From Bifidobacterium saimiriisciurei (lineage in GTDB: Bacteria; Actinomycetota; Actinomycetes; Actinomycetales; Bifidobacteriaceae), in contig NZ_WHZU01000004.1 of assembly GCF_010667655.1 (NCBI RefSeq), positions 1 through 64,000 on the forward strand: a DNA stretch of 64,000 bases. The letters run 5' to 3'. The notes beneath the pieces were generated by a model. That model saw only the letters and a program-made list of their open reading frames with translations, searched no databases and was not told the DNA's origin. Of the stretch, positions 32,839 through 41,432 are shown in pieces. Positions within the stretch are counted from its first letter, which is position 1, and each line of letters opens with the position of its first letter. Position numbers and translations under genes: made by a program.

Positions 32839-34361
32839 GCTACACGTCCGTGAGACCGGTGCGCAACATGCCGGCGCTGCTGCAATATCTCCTCTATGGT
32901 TCCAAGGGCTCGGAGAAGTACAAGCGGCATCACGCCGAGCATACCGACCGCGCGGCGTTCATCCTGAACGACGCCGGCAGCATCCGAGCGTTCCGCAGTG
33001 AGTCGGATCGCCTGCTGCGCAAGCACGGGCGCGACGTGGCCGCATACAGCTACGTGGTCTCCTTCGCACCGGATGAGCTCGACGTACACAACAAGGATGA
33101 TCTACGCCGGTGCGGTGAACTGGCGTACGAACTCGGCAAAACCATGCACCCAGACTCAGAGAGTCTCGTCATCGTGCACGACGACGGCGAGGGCGGCTGC
33201 GCGCACGCGCATCTCATCGTGCTCAACCACGACCACCGAACTGGTCATGCTCTGAGCAAGTATCGCAACGCGAAGTCATTGCACGCGATCAACGATAAGA
33301 CTATGCGTAATTTCGGCATGAATGCGATGGACGGTCGCGATTCGTGGCAGGTTCGGCGTGAGCGGTTCAAAGAAGGCTCATTCGACCGCGTGCTCGGCGA
33401 CAGGCTCATGCAAGCCGCCCAGGCCGCGGATTCGTTCGGGGAGTACGTGAAGAAGTGCGACGCGGTGGGTATCGAGGTGAGCGTCAACCCGGACGACGGC
33501 CACGGCATCGCCTACAGGATGCGGTTCGACGACGGACGACGCGTGCGCAAGCGCCGCCGTCGAGCGAGCAGCTTGGCGAAGGATTTTGCATTCGATGAAT
33601 TGACGGCGCGATTCGCCGCAAAAGATGACAACAAAGAACAAGAAAAGGAGGAAACGATGACAACACAGCCAACGGTGTTCGTAGGCAAATCCAAAAACGT
33701 GAGCAGCAGGGACTCGGGCAACGTGCGGCCCGAGGTGTTCGTCGCGTCACGGATGGCCGATGACGATGACGACGGCACGCCGATTCTGGAGGTCAGCCGT
33801 AGGTGGTTGGAGGAGACGTATGACGACCTCATTGCGGCACGCAACAAGACCTGCCGTGAGCAGATGCGCGTGCTTGCCGACGATGCGGTGATGAAACGCC
33901 TGCAAAAGCATCGCACCGATGAAGACCTCCTGCGGCAAGATCTTGAGGACGCCAACGTGAGGATGGAGTGGGCGCGCAACAGGTTCCGCATGCTAAGGGC
34001 ATCACAGCCGGAAAAGGTCCAAGGTCACGATGCTGTCGTTTGGATGCTTGACCTGCTCGTTGACAACAGCCTTCAACGCCGCGACTGGTTCGTGTTAGCA
34101 GTCACCATGCTGCTGCGCGAACAGTACGCACAGCACATTATCCGCGTAAATCGGCAGATCCGCACGCGTCACGATGCCGAGGTGTATGAGGCGCGCGCGG
34201 GCATGTGGTCCGCCGAGAAACGCGCGAAAGCTGCCCGCGAAGCTCTCGATCAGGCTATGGCCGACACACTTGTTCGTCGGAACGGATCGGGCAAGTCGGT
34301 CCTTCGGATCGCGCCGGTTTTCACTGAGGGGACGCCCCGAGATGACGAGCCACAGTTCTAA
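32835..34361 (+). CDS. mobA: MobA/VirD2-type relaxase
   Basis: This 508-residue protein has an N-terminal relaxase domain with the metal-binding HUH-type motif in HDDGEGGCAHAHLIVLNHD (about 116-134), preceded by YSYVVSFAPDEL. Tyrosines near the N-terminus (YTSVRP, LLQYLLYG) are candidates for the DNA-nicking residue. A very basic stretch (RRVRKRRRRASSLAKDF) follows near 235-255. The C-terminal half is alpha-helical and charged, without a helicase or primase motif. It nicks oriT and pilots the strand in transfer. An internal ribosome site at 33645 may give a separate C-terminal protein. Confidence 0.85.
   Translation: MSYTSVRPVRNMPALLQYLLYGSKGSEKYKRHHAEHTDRAAFILNDAGSIRAFRSESDRLLRKHGRDVAAYSYVVSFAPDELDVHNKDDLRRCGELAYELGKTMHPDSESLVIVHDDGEGGCAHAHLIVLNHDHRTGHALSKYRNAKSLHAINDKTMRNFGMNAMDGRDSWQVRRERFKEGSFDRVLGDRLMQAAQAADSFGEYVKKCDAVGIEVSVNPDDGHGIAYRMRFDDGRRVRKRRRRASSLAKDFAFDELTARFAAKDDNKEQEKEETMTTQPTVFVGKSKNVSSRDSGNVRPEVFVASRMADDDDDGTPILEVSRRWLEETYDDLIAARNKTCREQMRVLADDAVMKRLQKHRTDEDLLRQDLEDANVRMEWARNRFRMLRASQPEKVQGHDAVVWMLDLLVDNSLQRRDWFVLAVTMLLREQYAQHIIRVNRQIRTRHDAEVYEARAGMWSAEKRAKAAREALDQAMADTLVRRNGSGKSVLRIAPVFTEGTPRDDEPQF
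33645..33659 (+). promoter_or_regulatory. Internal ribosome site and in-frame start inside mobA
   Basis: AAGGAGG at 33645-33651 lies five bases before ATG at 33657, in frame with mobA. Translation from here would give a 234-residue C-terminal product (starting MTTQPTVFVGKSKN). It is as strong as any gene start in the element. Plasmids such as RSF1010 use overlapping in-frame products of mobA; use here is inferred. Confidence 0.5.
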
Positions 34362-34797
34362 CCACGACATGCCCGTGGCACGTCGAGACGTGCTGCTCGC
34401 GTCTATCGCCACGGGCCGTGACGTAAGCAGTGCGATGAGCAAGAACGAATCCGATATGTTGATGCGCGGCGGCCTCCTACGGAAAAGCCAGGATGGCTGG
34501 GCGTTGACGCCACGCGGCGAACGCATGGTGTTGAGCAACGCGGGCGACACGCTTGCTGCGGCGTTGGAGCGTGATCATCTCATCCGCGAAATCGGCCACG
34601 TCCTTGACGGGTTCGGACGGACGCGACAGCTTGAAGCGCCGATGCACAACAGGGCACTCGTGAAGGACATGGCGCGCGCTGAGCGGTTGATGCGGCAGGC
34701 GCGCGACGTTCTGATGGACGTGCCGCTGCGGCGAGATACCAACGGGAATGACATCACGGCCGCGGAGATCCGTTTCCTCTCGGATAGTCGTCGATGA
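34342..34797 (+). CDS. Small protein of the mob operon, winged-helix-like
   Basis: This 151-residue protein is not recognised. Residues 40-60 (LMRGGLLRKSQDGWALTPRG) resemble the wing and recognition region of a winged helix-turn-helix, and the C-terminal half is helical and basic. It overlaps the last 20 bases of mobA, so it is translated from the same transcript. The start at 34342 lacks a strong ribosome site; MPVARRD at 34369 is an alternative. A DNA-binding role in mobilization is a guess from context. Confidence 0.6.
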   Translation: MTSHSSNHDMPVARRDVLLASIATGRDVSSAMSKNESDMLMRGGLLRKSQDGWALTPRGERMVLSNAGDTLAAALERDHLIREIGHVLDGFGRTRQLEAPMHNRALVKDMARAERLMRQARDVLMDVPLRRDTNGNDITAAEIRFLSDSRR

Positions 34798-34884
34798 TCA
34801 CATGGGCTGAAGCCGCCGTGGACCGGCGGCCGAACGGTACAACGAATTGAGCAGGCGACGGATGTCCTAAGTAAAAGGAGGTAA

Positions 34885-34902
34885 ATGATGGAGCCTATAT
34901 AG
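34885..34902 (+). CDS. Possible leader mini-ORF (MMEPI)
   Basis: AAAAGGAGG at 34873-34881 precedes ATG ATG GAG CCT ATA TAG. The site is ideal for ribosomes, but the peptide is only five residues. A GC-rich hairpin follows directly (CCGAGCG/CGCTCGGG at 34907-34931). It could be a remnant start or a translated leader. Confidence 0.25.
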   Translation: MMEPI

Positions 34903-34943
34903 CGGACCCGAGCGGGGTGTGAGCGCTCGGGGTGAGTCAACGT

Positions 34944-34987
34944 ACGGCGGGAACTGCACTCGATGAGGTGAGTGTGGTTCCCGCCGT
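34944..34987 (+). terminator. Terminator of the mob operon
   Basis: ACGGCGGGAAC pairs perfectly with GTTCCCGCCGT, and the inner sequence can extend the stem. TTTCTCTTT follows. It closes the rightward replication and mobilization genes. Confidence 0.75.
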
Positions 34988-35060
34988 TTCTCTTTCCGGA
35001 GATCAATGTCCGACGGGCCGCAGTGTTGATGTCAACGTGGTAGCAGGCGGCAGCACGAGG

Positions 35061-35345
35061 GGACAGGTTCCTGTTCCGGTCTTCATGTTCCTGAAAATCT
35101 GTAACTGGAACCGTGTTTGGAACCTTCGAAATCGTTGGAATTTCAACGTTTTTGCCATTCGGGTTCCTTAGTTCCTGTTTCTTCCCTTTCTAGAAAGTAT
35201 GGAAGGGAAAAATACAGTAAGCCTATAAATCCCATATATAAAAGGAGATGTGCGATTTTTGGGGAACCTAGGAACCTCCGTCACATCATGGTGCCGTAAT
35301 CGTTGATATTTCAACGTTTCCTACAGGTTCCTGTTATTGATTTCT
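35061..35345 (+). repeat. Left copy (IR-L) of a GGAACC-rich palindrome array
   Basis: The 766-base gap 34798-35563 holds this array. It contains two palindromes, CGTTGGAATTTCAACG at 35133-35148 and CGTTGATATTTCAACG at 35301-35316, 168 bases apart, and about nine GGAAC(C) or GGTTCC repeats. It matches in inverted orientation the array at 42315-42600, with the same order of landmarks, including GGAACCTAGGAACCTC and TCACATCATGGTGC. It lies between convergent genes, so it is unlikely to be a promoter. An iteron-type origin or a recombination site is possible. Confidence 0.8.
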
Positions 35346-35563
35346 TTCGAACGCCTTAGGAACCCGAAGACGTAGAACTGGAACCTCCGGCATCCGCTCC
35401 CACCTGCGTGGTCGCCCACTACTGTTGACGTTCTGGAGAGTGAGGGCCCCTGTTGGCTTTGTGCTCATCTCGTAAATCTCGATGATGACGTCGATCCAAC
35501 AGGGGCGTATGTGCAATGCTACACCTCCTCGGGCGCTTATCCGGAGGGTGCATGCGTTTTTGG

Positions 35564-36334
35564 CTATATTTCTCCCTTCAGGGCCAGTTCTTTGGCCAGA
35601 GCAATGCCCTGCTGCCTCTGGGCCTCGTCGGCCGCTATCCATTCGCGGATAGCGCGCCATTCCTCCTTGGTGAATTTCTGTCGTTTGGGCAGTGTATCGA
35701 GATCGTCGCGGATGTAAAGCTCGCCGATGCTGTCGTCATCAAGAGCCATTTCCACATCAAGATTGACGCGACCGAACTTGATGAGAGGTCGTGTGCGTGT
35801 GTCGTCCAGCGTGTGGGTGACGTCCATCTTCTTCATCGGCGTGGTCATGACGCTGTTGACGAGCTTTTCGGATGACTCGCGGATACGTCTGGCATAGTCG
35901 TTTGCTGGGTCATCGTCTGATGGCCCATCCGCGGATCTCACTCTGGGCGCACCGAGTCCCTCTCCGGTCAGTACGTAATCGAATTGAAAAATGTATGCAC
36001 GTTTACCGACGGCGACCTCAGCATTTCGCACGTTGAGCCGCACGGGGATGACCCATTTGATCTGGTCGGCAAGACGACGCAGCGCGTTGCGCTCAGCACC
36101 GTTGTCGCGTCCCTGCTTGGCTTGGCCGAGTCTGCCGCGCATCCATCGTTCCTGAGCTTTCACTGCGTGGAAAAGGTAGTCGTTGACTGCCAACGGTCGT
36201 GGTGCATGGGAGTTTGCGTAGAGGTGATACGGCCCTTCGATGTGACTTGCATCGTCGAGCACGACATCAAATTCCCCGTCGGGCTGTTCGATCCAAGAGT
36301 CTTGCTGTATGGCATTGTTCGAGTTTTTGGACAT
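35564..36334 (-). CDS. Unknown protein divergent from the type I RM operon
   Basis: This 256-residue soluble protein is not recognised. It is acidic at the N-terminus (WIEQPDGEFDVVLDDASHIE) and has a beta-rich middle (VIPVRLNVRNAEVAVGKRAY). An Asp/Ser linker and a helical, charged C-terminus (KRQKFTKEEWRAIREWIAAD) complete it. TGAAGGAGG before the ATG at 36334 is a strong ribosome site. It lies inside the two inverted arrays with the RM genes and shares a 169-base divergent promoter region with them, so it may belong to that defence island. Its role could be regulation, protection or an additional effector. Confidence 0.68.
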   Translation of the reverse strand: MSKNSNNAIQQDSWIEQPDGEFDVVLDDASHIEGPYHLYANSHAPRPLAVNDYLFHAVKAQERWMRGRLGQAKQGRDNGAERNALRRLADQIKWVIPVRLNVRNAEVAVGKRAYIFQFDYVLTGEGLGAPRVRSADGPSDDDPANDYARRIRESSEKLVNSVMTTPMKKMDVTHTLDDTRTRPLIKFGRVNLDVEMALDDDSIGELYIRDDLDTLPKRQKFTKEEWRAIREWIAADEAQRQQGIALAKELALKGEI

Positions 36335-36459
36335 CGAGAATCCTCCTTCATGCGGGCACCACGTCGTCGTGCATGGTGGTGGGACACTTTTTGAAGTCTT
36401 ATGCAAGTGTACGCCGGATGATCTTCTGGACGTGGTGGGAAGGCGTTCGTCCTTCGCTA

Positions 36460-36483
36460 TATAATTACGTAAATGCGTAAATG
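36460..36483 (+). promoter_or_regulatory. Promoter and tandem operator of the RM operon
   Basis: TATAAT at 36460-36465 is an ideal -10 box. Immediately after it, CGTAAATG is repeated twice without a gap (36468-36483). Tandem 8-bp repeats are typical binding sites for ribbon-helix-helix repressors, and the first gene of the operon encodes one. The site lies 20 bases before that gene. Confidence 0.6.
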
Positions 36484-36503
36484 ATTATTTGAACAGGGGT
36501 GCC

Positions 36504-36656
36504 ATGTCGGACAGTGAGGTCAGAACGACGTTGAGCCTGTCGTTGACGGTCGAGGACAAGAAGTTGTTGAAGAAGTACGCCGCGGATAGGGAGACCACGG
36601 TCGCCGGCGTGGTTCACGAGTGGATCGAACGATTCTGCGGAGGCGAAGATGACTGA
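36504..36656 (+). CDS. Ribbon-helix-helix regulator heading the RM operon
   Basis: This 50-residue protein (start MSDSEVRTTLSLSLTVEDKK, end ERFCGGEDD) has the form of a CopG/Arc-type RHH domain: a short strand with alternating residues, RTTLSLSLTV, then two helices, KKLLKKYAADR and TVAGVVHEWIERF. Such proteins bind tandem operator repeats as dimers. It overlaps the hsdR start by eight bases, and the CGTAAATG tandem repeat lies at its own promoter, so it most likely represses the RM operon. The ATG at 36504 has a weak AGGGG ribosome site. It is too short for most gene finders. Confidence 0.7.
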   Translation: MSDSEVRTTLSLSLTVEDKKLLKKYAADRETTVAGVVHEWIERFCGGEDD

Positions 36657-39072
36657 CTCACCGCTGGAGGACATCTTCCACAAGACCACGGGCATCAAGC
36701 CGTTGAGCGCGGACGACATCGCCGAACAGCTCCGCAACGAGGAGAACACGAAGAAGGCGTTCATCACGCCGGTCCTCGAACAGCGGTGGCCCGGTCAGGA
36801 CCGCATCGTGATGGAGTATTACGTCAACGACGGACGCATCACCGTGGACGAGTACGGCATCGCGCATCGCGGCAAACCGAAGAAGCTCGACTATCTGCTG
36901 CTGTTCCATCAGAACATCCCGTTGGCGCTCGTGGAGGCCAAGGGACGTGACCATGCGGCCGATGAGGGGTATCAGCAGGCGGTGGATTACGCGAACTTGT
37001 TGTCGGTGCCGTTCGCGTACGTTACCAACGGCGACGATCTGATCGAACGTGATATGGTCTCCGGTCTGAACCGCGAGCTGAAGATGAAGGACTTCCCCGG
37101 CCCGGACGAGCTGTGGCAAAGGTTCGTGTCGGAAAGCGGCATGACACAGGAGATGGTGGACGAGTACACGTACCCCTACTACACGTCGCCGAGCAGCAAC
37201 ATCACGCCCCGCTACTATCAGCGCATCATCATCAACAAGACCACGCAGGCGGTGCTCAAGGGGCAAAAGAAGGTCCTGATCGTCTGCGCGACCGGCACGG
37301 GCAAGACCTATATGGCGTTCCAGCTGATCTGGCGATTCTGGAAGAGCGGGCTGAAGAAGCGCGTCCTGTTCCTCGCGGACCGCAACAATCTGGTCAATCA
37401 GACCATGCACGGCGATTTCGCCCCGTTCGAGGACAACATGGTCAAGTTCGAGAACTCGAAGCCGGATTACGCGCACTCGATCTACCTCGGTATATATCAG
37501 CAGTTCATCACCGCGAAGGACGGTCAGATCAACCGGCATTACCGGAGGTTCCCGCGTGATTTCTTCGACCTGATTGTCGTGGACGAGTGCCATCGCAGTT
37601 CGGCGGACCGTACCTCGAACTGGCATGACATTCTCGATTACTTCGATTCGGCCACACAGATCGGCCTGACCGCCACGCCGAAGGACGATTCGGACCCGAA
37701 CAAAAGCAACATCGCCTATTTCGGCAAGCCTATCTACACGTATTCGCTCAAGCAGGGTATCGAGGACGGGTTCCTGGCCCCGTACAAGGTCGTCGTCCCC
37801 GAGCTGGACATCGACCGGGACGGATACCAGCCGCCCGAGGGTACCACGGATGTGGACGGCAACCCGATCGAGATCCGCCGCTACGAGCAGCGCGAGTTCG
37901 ATCGGAACATCATCGTTCAGGAACGTCGAGAGCTGGTCGCCAAACGTATCAGCGAGTATCTGAAGACCAACGACATGCGGTACTCGAAGACGATCGTGTT
38001 CTGCGAGACCATCGAGCACGCGCACGCCATGCAGCGGCTGTTGGAGAACGAGAACGCGGATCTCGTGGCCGAGGATTCCCGGTACGTGACGTGCATTGTC
38101 TCCGGCGAGCCGGACAACGAGGCGCGGCTTGACGAGTTCACGACGAACAAGTGCCGGTATCCGGTCATCGCCGTGACCAGTCAGCTCATGTCCACCGGCG
38201 TGAACTCGAAGACCTGCGAGCTGATCGTCTTGGACCGCACTGTCGGGTCGATGACCGAGTTCAAGCAGATCATCGGACGCGGCACCCGCGTGGTCGATCA
38301 CTACACGATGGATGGCGAGGACCGTAGCAAGATGTATTTCACGATCCTCGACTTCCGTAGCAACTATTTGAAGTTCAAGGATCCGGCGTTCGACGGAGAC
38401 CCGGTGGATGTGCTCACCGTCCCGCCGAACGCGCCGATCCCGAAGCCGCCGATCAAGCCCACCGCGCCGGACGTGCCGCCTACGCCGCCGGAGAACCGCA
38501 GGGTGGCGCGCGTCTCTGGCGTGGACGTGGAGATCGTCGGTGAGATGGTCAAATACTTGGACGCCGACGGCAATCTCGTCGAACAGAACCTGAACTCGTG
38601 CGTGCGCAACAACATCCTCGGACAGTATCCGACCGTGGACGTGTTCCGCCGGGCGTGGCTCGATAATCACGCGAAGGCCACGTTCGCGCAGAACCTCCTG
38701 CTGGAGACGGATTGGGCGGAGAGTTTCCGCATCCGCTACGGTTACGAGGTGGACCCGTTCGACATCATCCTGTGCATCGCCTACGAGGTCGATCCGCCCA
38801 TGAGTCGCGAGCACCGTGCCCGTCTGGCCTGCGTGCAACGGTTCATCGACCGGGACCGGTTCAACGACGGTCAACGCGAGTTGCTGCGTCTGCTCGTGGA
38901 CGCATACGCGGCTTCCGGGTTCGAGTCGCTGCGCGATCTGGACATCTTCACGCTGCCGCAGTTCAAGGAGGCCGGCTACACCAAGCTCAAGGCCGTCAAG
39001 ACGTTGGGCGGGAAGAACAAGTACTACGAGCTGTTGGGCGAACTGGAGAACGCCCTGTACGAGGAGGAATGA
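36649..39072 (+). CDS. hsdR: Type I restriction enzyme, endonuclease/translocase subunit R
   Basis: This 807-residue HsdR has the N-terminal nuclease core with a PD-(D/E)xK pattern (Asp in KKLDYLLLF, Glu-Ala-Lys in LALVEAKG near 85-93), followed by the SF2 motor: Walker A CATGTGKT near 214-221, DECH at 312-315, LTATPKDD and motif VI IIGRGTRVVDH. A C-terminal region for assembly follows. The subunit cuts unmethylated DNA after ATP-driven translocation, in a complex with HsdM and HsdS. CGGAGG before the ATG supports the start. It ends four bases before hsdM. All motifs are intact. Confidence 0.93.
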   Translation: MTDSPLEDIFHKTTGIKPLSADDIAEQLRNEENTKKAFITPVLEQRWPGQDRIVMEYYVNDGRITVDEYGIAHRGKPKKLDYLLLFHQNIPLALVEAKGRDHAADEGYQQAVDYANLLSVPFAYVTNGDDLIERDMVSGLNRELKMKDFPGPDELWQRFVSESGMTQEMVDEYTYPYYTSPSSNITPRYYQRIIINKTTQAVLKGQKKVLIVCATGTGKTYMAFQLIWRFWKSGLKKRVLFLADRNNLVNQTMHGDFAPFEDNMVKFENSKPDYAHSIYLGIYQQFITAKDGQINRHYRRFPRDFFDLIVVDECHRSSADRTSNWHDILDYFDSATQIGLTATPKDDSDPNKSNIAYFGKPIYTYSLKQGIEDGFLAPYKVVVPELDIDRDGYQPPEGTTDVDGNPIEIRRYEQREFDRNIIVQERRELVAKRISEYLKTNDMRYSKTIVFCETIEHAHAMQRLLENENADLVAEDSRYVTCIVSGEPDNEARLDEFTTNKCRYPVIAVTSQLMSTGVNSKTCELIVLDRTVGSMTEFKQIIGRGTRVVDHYTMDGEDRSKMYFTILDFRSNYLKFKDPAFDGDPVDVLTVPPNAPIPKPPIKPTAPDVPPTPPENRRVARVSGVDVEIVGEMVKYLDADGNLVEQNLNSCVRNNILGQYPTVDVFRRAWLDNHAKATFAQNLLLETDWAESFRIRYGYEVDPFDIILCIAYEVDPPMSREHRARLACVQRFIDRDRFNDGQRELLRLLVDAYAASGFESLRDLDIFTLPQFKEAGYTKLKAVKTLGGKNKYYELLGELENALYEEE

Positions 39073-39075
39073 TAC

Positions 39076-40602
39076 GTGAGTCTTGCATCCCTGATCAAAC
39101 GCCTTGAGGACATCATGCGTTCTGACCCCGGCATCGACGGCACCGCGCAGCGCCTCTCCCAGATCGTATGGATCCTGTTCCTCAAGGTCTTCGACTACAA
39201 AGAGGAGGAAGCCGAACTCGATGACGACTACCGGCCGGTCATTCCGGAAGGCTACCGGTGGCGAGACTGGGCGACCGGCGAATCACTGAAGGACCAACGC
39301 ACCGGCGACGAGCTCATCGACTTCGTGAACAACCAGCTGTTCCCCGCGCTGCGTGGCGAGGCCGTGGAGAACGGGAACGGTGCGCGCATCATCCCGTTCC
39401 CCAGCACCACGCCACGCGCCCTGCTGGTCAAGGAGTTCATGAACCGCAGCCACAACTACGCGGCCAACGGCATCCAGCTTCGTATGGTGCTCAACCTGTT
39501 CGACGAGGTGGACTTCTCCGACGCCGACGAGACCCACGAGTTCAACGACGTATACGAGACCCTGCTGAAGTCCCTACAATCGGCCGGCAAGGCGGGCGAG
39601 TTCTACACGCCGCGCGCCGTGACCTCGTTCGCCGTCAAGCACGTGGATCCCCGCATCGGCGAGACCGTGGGCGATTTCGCGTGCGGCACCGCAGGCTTCC
39701 TCGTCGATTCCCTGCGCCACTTGGAACAGCAGGTGCAGCCGGGCGACACAAAGGCGATGGAATCGTTGCAGAACAGCTTGGTTGGTCAGGAGTTCAAGCC
39801 ATTGCCGTACATGCTGGGCGTCACCAACCTCATGCTCCATGACATCGCCCTGCCCAACATCACCTATGGTGACTCGCTCGACCGTAAGCGCCTGCTCGAT
39901 TACGAGGATGAGGATTGCGTGGATTGCATCGTCATGAATCCGCCCTACGGCGGCATCGCCACCGAAGCGGACAAGGCCGCGTTCCCCGCCGACCTGCGCA
40001 GCTCGGAGACCGCCGATTTGTTCATGTCGTACATCATCACCCGCCTGCGCATCAACGGCCGTGCGGCCGTGGTTCTGCCCAACGGGTTCCTTGAAGGCGA
40101 GGACAACACGCGCGTCGCCATCAAGAAGCTGTTGTTCAAGCAGTGCAACCTACATACCGTGATTCGTCTTCCGGAAAGCGTGTTCGCCCCGTACACGAGC
40201 ATCGACACGAACATCCTGTTCTTCGACAAGACCAGCTCCACGCAGGAGACATGGTTCTACAGGTTCGACAAGCCCGAAGGTTACAAGCATTTCTCCAAGA
40301 CCAAGCCGCTTCTGCCGCAGCATTTCCAGCTGGTCGATGAATGGTGGGACGCCCGTGTGGAAATCCCGGACCCGGACGTGGAGGGCGCGTGGAAGGCCAA
40401 GAGGTACACGGTGGATGAGCTCGTCGAAGGCAACTATCGTCTCGACAAGTGTGGTTACCCGCACGAGGACGAGGAGATTCTGCCGCCCGATCAGCTCATT
40501 AGTAAATACAAGTCCGACAAGCAGCGCATCGAGACCGAGATCGACTCGCTGCTCGCACAGATCATGGACCTCATCGGCAACGACACGGAGGAGAACGCAT
40601 GA
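39076..40602 (+). CDS. hsdM: Type I N6-adenine methyltransferase subunit M
   Basis: This 508-residue HsdM has the N-terminal helical HsdM domain, then the methyltransferase core with motif I FACGTAG near 201-207 and catalytic motif IV NPPYGG at 288-293. EFYTPRAVTSFAV precedes motif I, as in the family. It methylates adenine in the site selected by HsdS and is needed for both modification and restriction. The start is GTG at 39076, with GGAGG eight bases upstream; no better ATG exists. Its stop overlaps the hsdS start by four bases, so subunits are made in balance. Confidence 0.94.
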   Translation: MSLASLIKRLEDIMRSDPGIDGTAQRLSQIVWILFLKVFDYKEEEAELDDDYRPVIPEGYRWRDWATGESLKDQRTGDELIDFVNNQLFPALRGEAVENGNGARIIPFPSTTPRALLVKEFMNRSHNYAANGIQLRMVLNLFDEVDFSDADETHEFNDVYETLLKSLQSAGKAGEFYTPRAVTSFAVKHVDPRIGETVGDFACGTAGFLVDSLRHLEQQVQPGDTKAMESLQNSLVGQEFKPLPYMLGVTNLMLHDIALPNITYGDSLDRKRLLDYEDEDCVDCIVMNPPYGGIATEADKAAFPADLRSSETADLFMSYIITRLRINGRAAVVLPNGFLEGEDNTRVAIKKLLFKQCNLHTVIRLPESVFAPYTSIDTNILFFDKTSSTQETWFYRFDKPEGYKHFSKTKPLLPQHFQLVDEWWDARVEIPDPDVEGAWKAKRYTVDELVEGNYRLDKCGYPHEDEEILPPDQLISKYKSDKQRIETEIDSLLAQIMDLIGNDTEENA

Positions 40603-41432
40603 GCGACCTGAAGACCACGCCCATCGCGGCGAAACTGCGCGCGTCCATCCTCCAACAGGCCATCGAAGGCAAACTCGTGCCACAGGACCCCAACGACGAG
40701 CCAGCCAGCAAGCTGATCGAACGCATCCGCAAGGAACGCGCCGAACTCATCAAGCAGAAGAAGGCGAAGACCCCCAAGGGCGGCGAAAGCATCATCTGGA
40801 AGGACAGCAACGGCTCATGGTGGGAACGCCGAGGCAAAAGCGAAGCCGTCTGCATCGACGATGAGATCCCATTCGACATTCCGGAGAACTGGACGTGGGC
40901 CAGAGTGTGTAGTCTGGGGACCTTGGAACGAGGGGCAGGTATCAAGCGGAGTGAGGTCGTCGCAGAAGGGGAACCTTGTGTCCGCTATGGAGAACTGTAC
41001 ACGACGTACCGAGATGAAATCGTAGAGCCTTCCTCTTTCACATCGGAAACCGTCTACATGGCCGCTCACAAGCTCGAACACGATGAACTTCTCATCACTC
41101 TTACGGGCGAAAACGACATCGACATTGGCAAGACCGTCGTCAATTCTTTCGGGCGCACCGTTGCATACGGTGGGGATTTGCTTGCGCTGAAGAATCATCT
41201 TCAGAACGGACATTTCCTGATGCGTCTTTTCAATTCACCCTATGTCGGCAAACAACGAACCTCGGCATCAACTGGCAACACGATTGTCCACTTGTCAGCC
41301 GAAAAAATCAGCAGATTCCTCGTGCCAGTACCTCCTCTGGCTGAGCAGTCTCGTATCGTCAAGAAAATCGACGCTGCGATGAAACTCACAGATCAGCTCG
41401 GAATTCTAGAGAGAGAGAGAGCGATGCTGTAG
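40599..41432 (+). CDS. hsdS: Type I specificity subunit, N-terminal half (truncated at AG tract)
   Basis: This 277-residue half-HsdS has the conserved segment LRASILQQAIEGKLVPQDPN, a linker and PFDIPENWTWARVCSLG opening target recognition domain 1, then the conserved helix PVPPLAEQSRIVKKIDAAMK. It stops at 41430 just after an (AG)7 tract. The next reading frame continues without stop through a second full TRD. A two-base loss or four-base gain in the tract fuses both into a 528-residue subunit of normal size. The half-subunit may still work as a dimer, as known for some truncated HsdS proteins, giving a different, palindromic specificity. Confidence 0.9.
   Translation: MSDLKTTPIAAKLRASILQQAIEGKLVPQDPNDEPASKLIERIRKERAELIKQKKAKTPKGGESIIWKDSNGSWWERRGKSEAVCIDDEIPFDIPENWTWARVCSLGTLERGAGIKRSEVVAEGEPCVRYGELYTTYRDEIVEPSSFTSETVYMAAHKLEHDELLITLTGENDIDIGKTVVNSFGRTVAYGGDLLALKNHLQNGHFLMRLFNSPYVGKQRTSASTGNTIVHLSAEKISRFLVPVPPLAEQSRIVKKIDAAMKLTDQLGILERERAML
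41408..41421 (+). repeat. (AG)7 dinucleotide tract inside hsdS
   Basis: Seven AG units lie at the junction of the two hsdS halves, in the codons for LERERA. Slippage by one unit changes the downstream frame. With seven units the frame ends at TAG 41430; with six or nine it reads on as ERESDAVDSAFWRDLPRAVL into the second half. Confidence 0.92.

Noticed and set aside
36658..38874. Minus-strand frame of about 738 codons opposite hsdR.
   Set aside because: It is a shadow of the well-supported hsdR gene. There is no start signal or domain.
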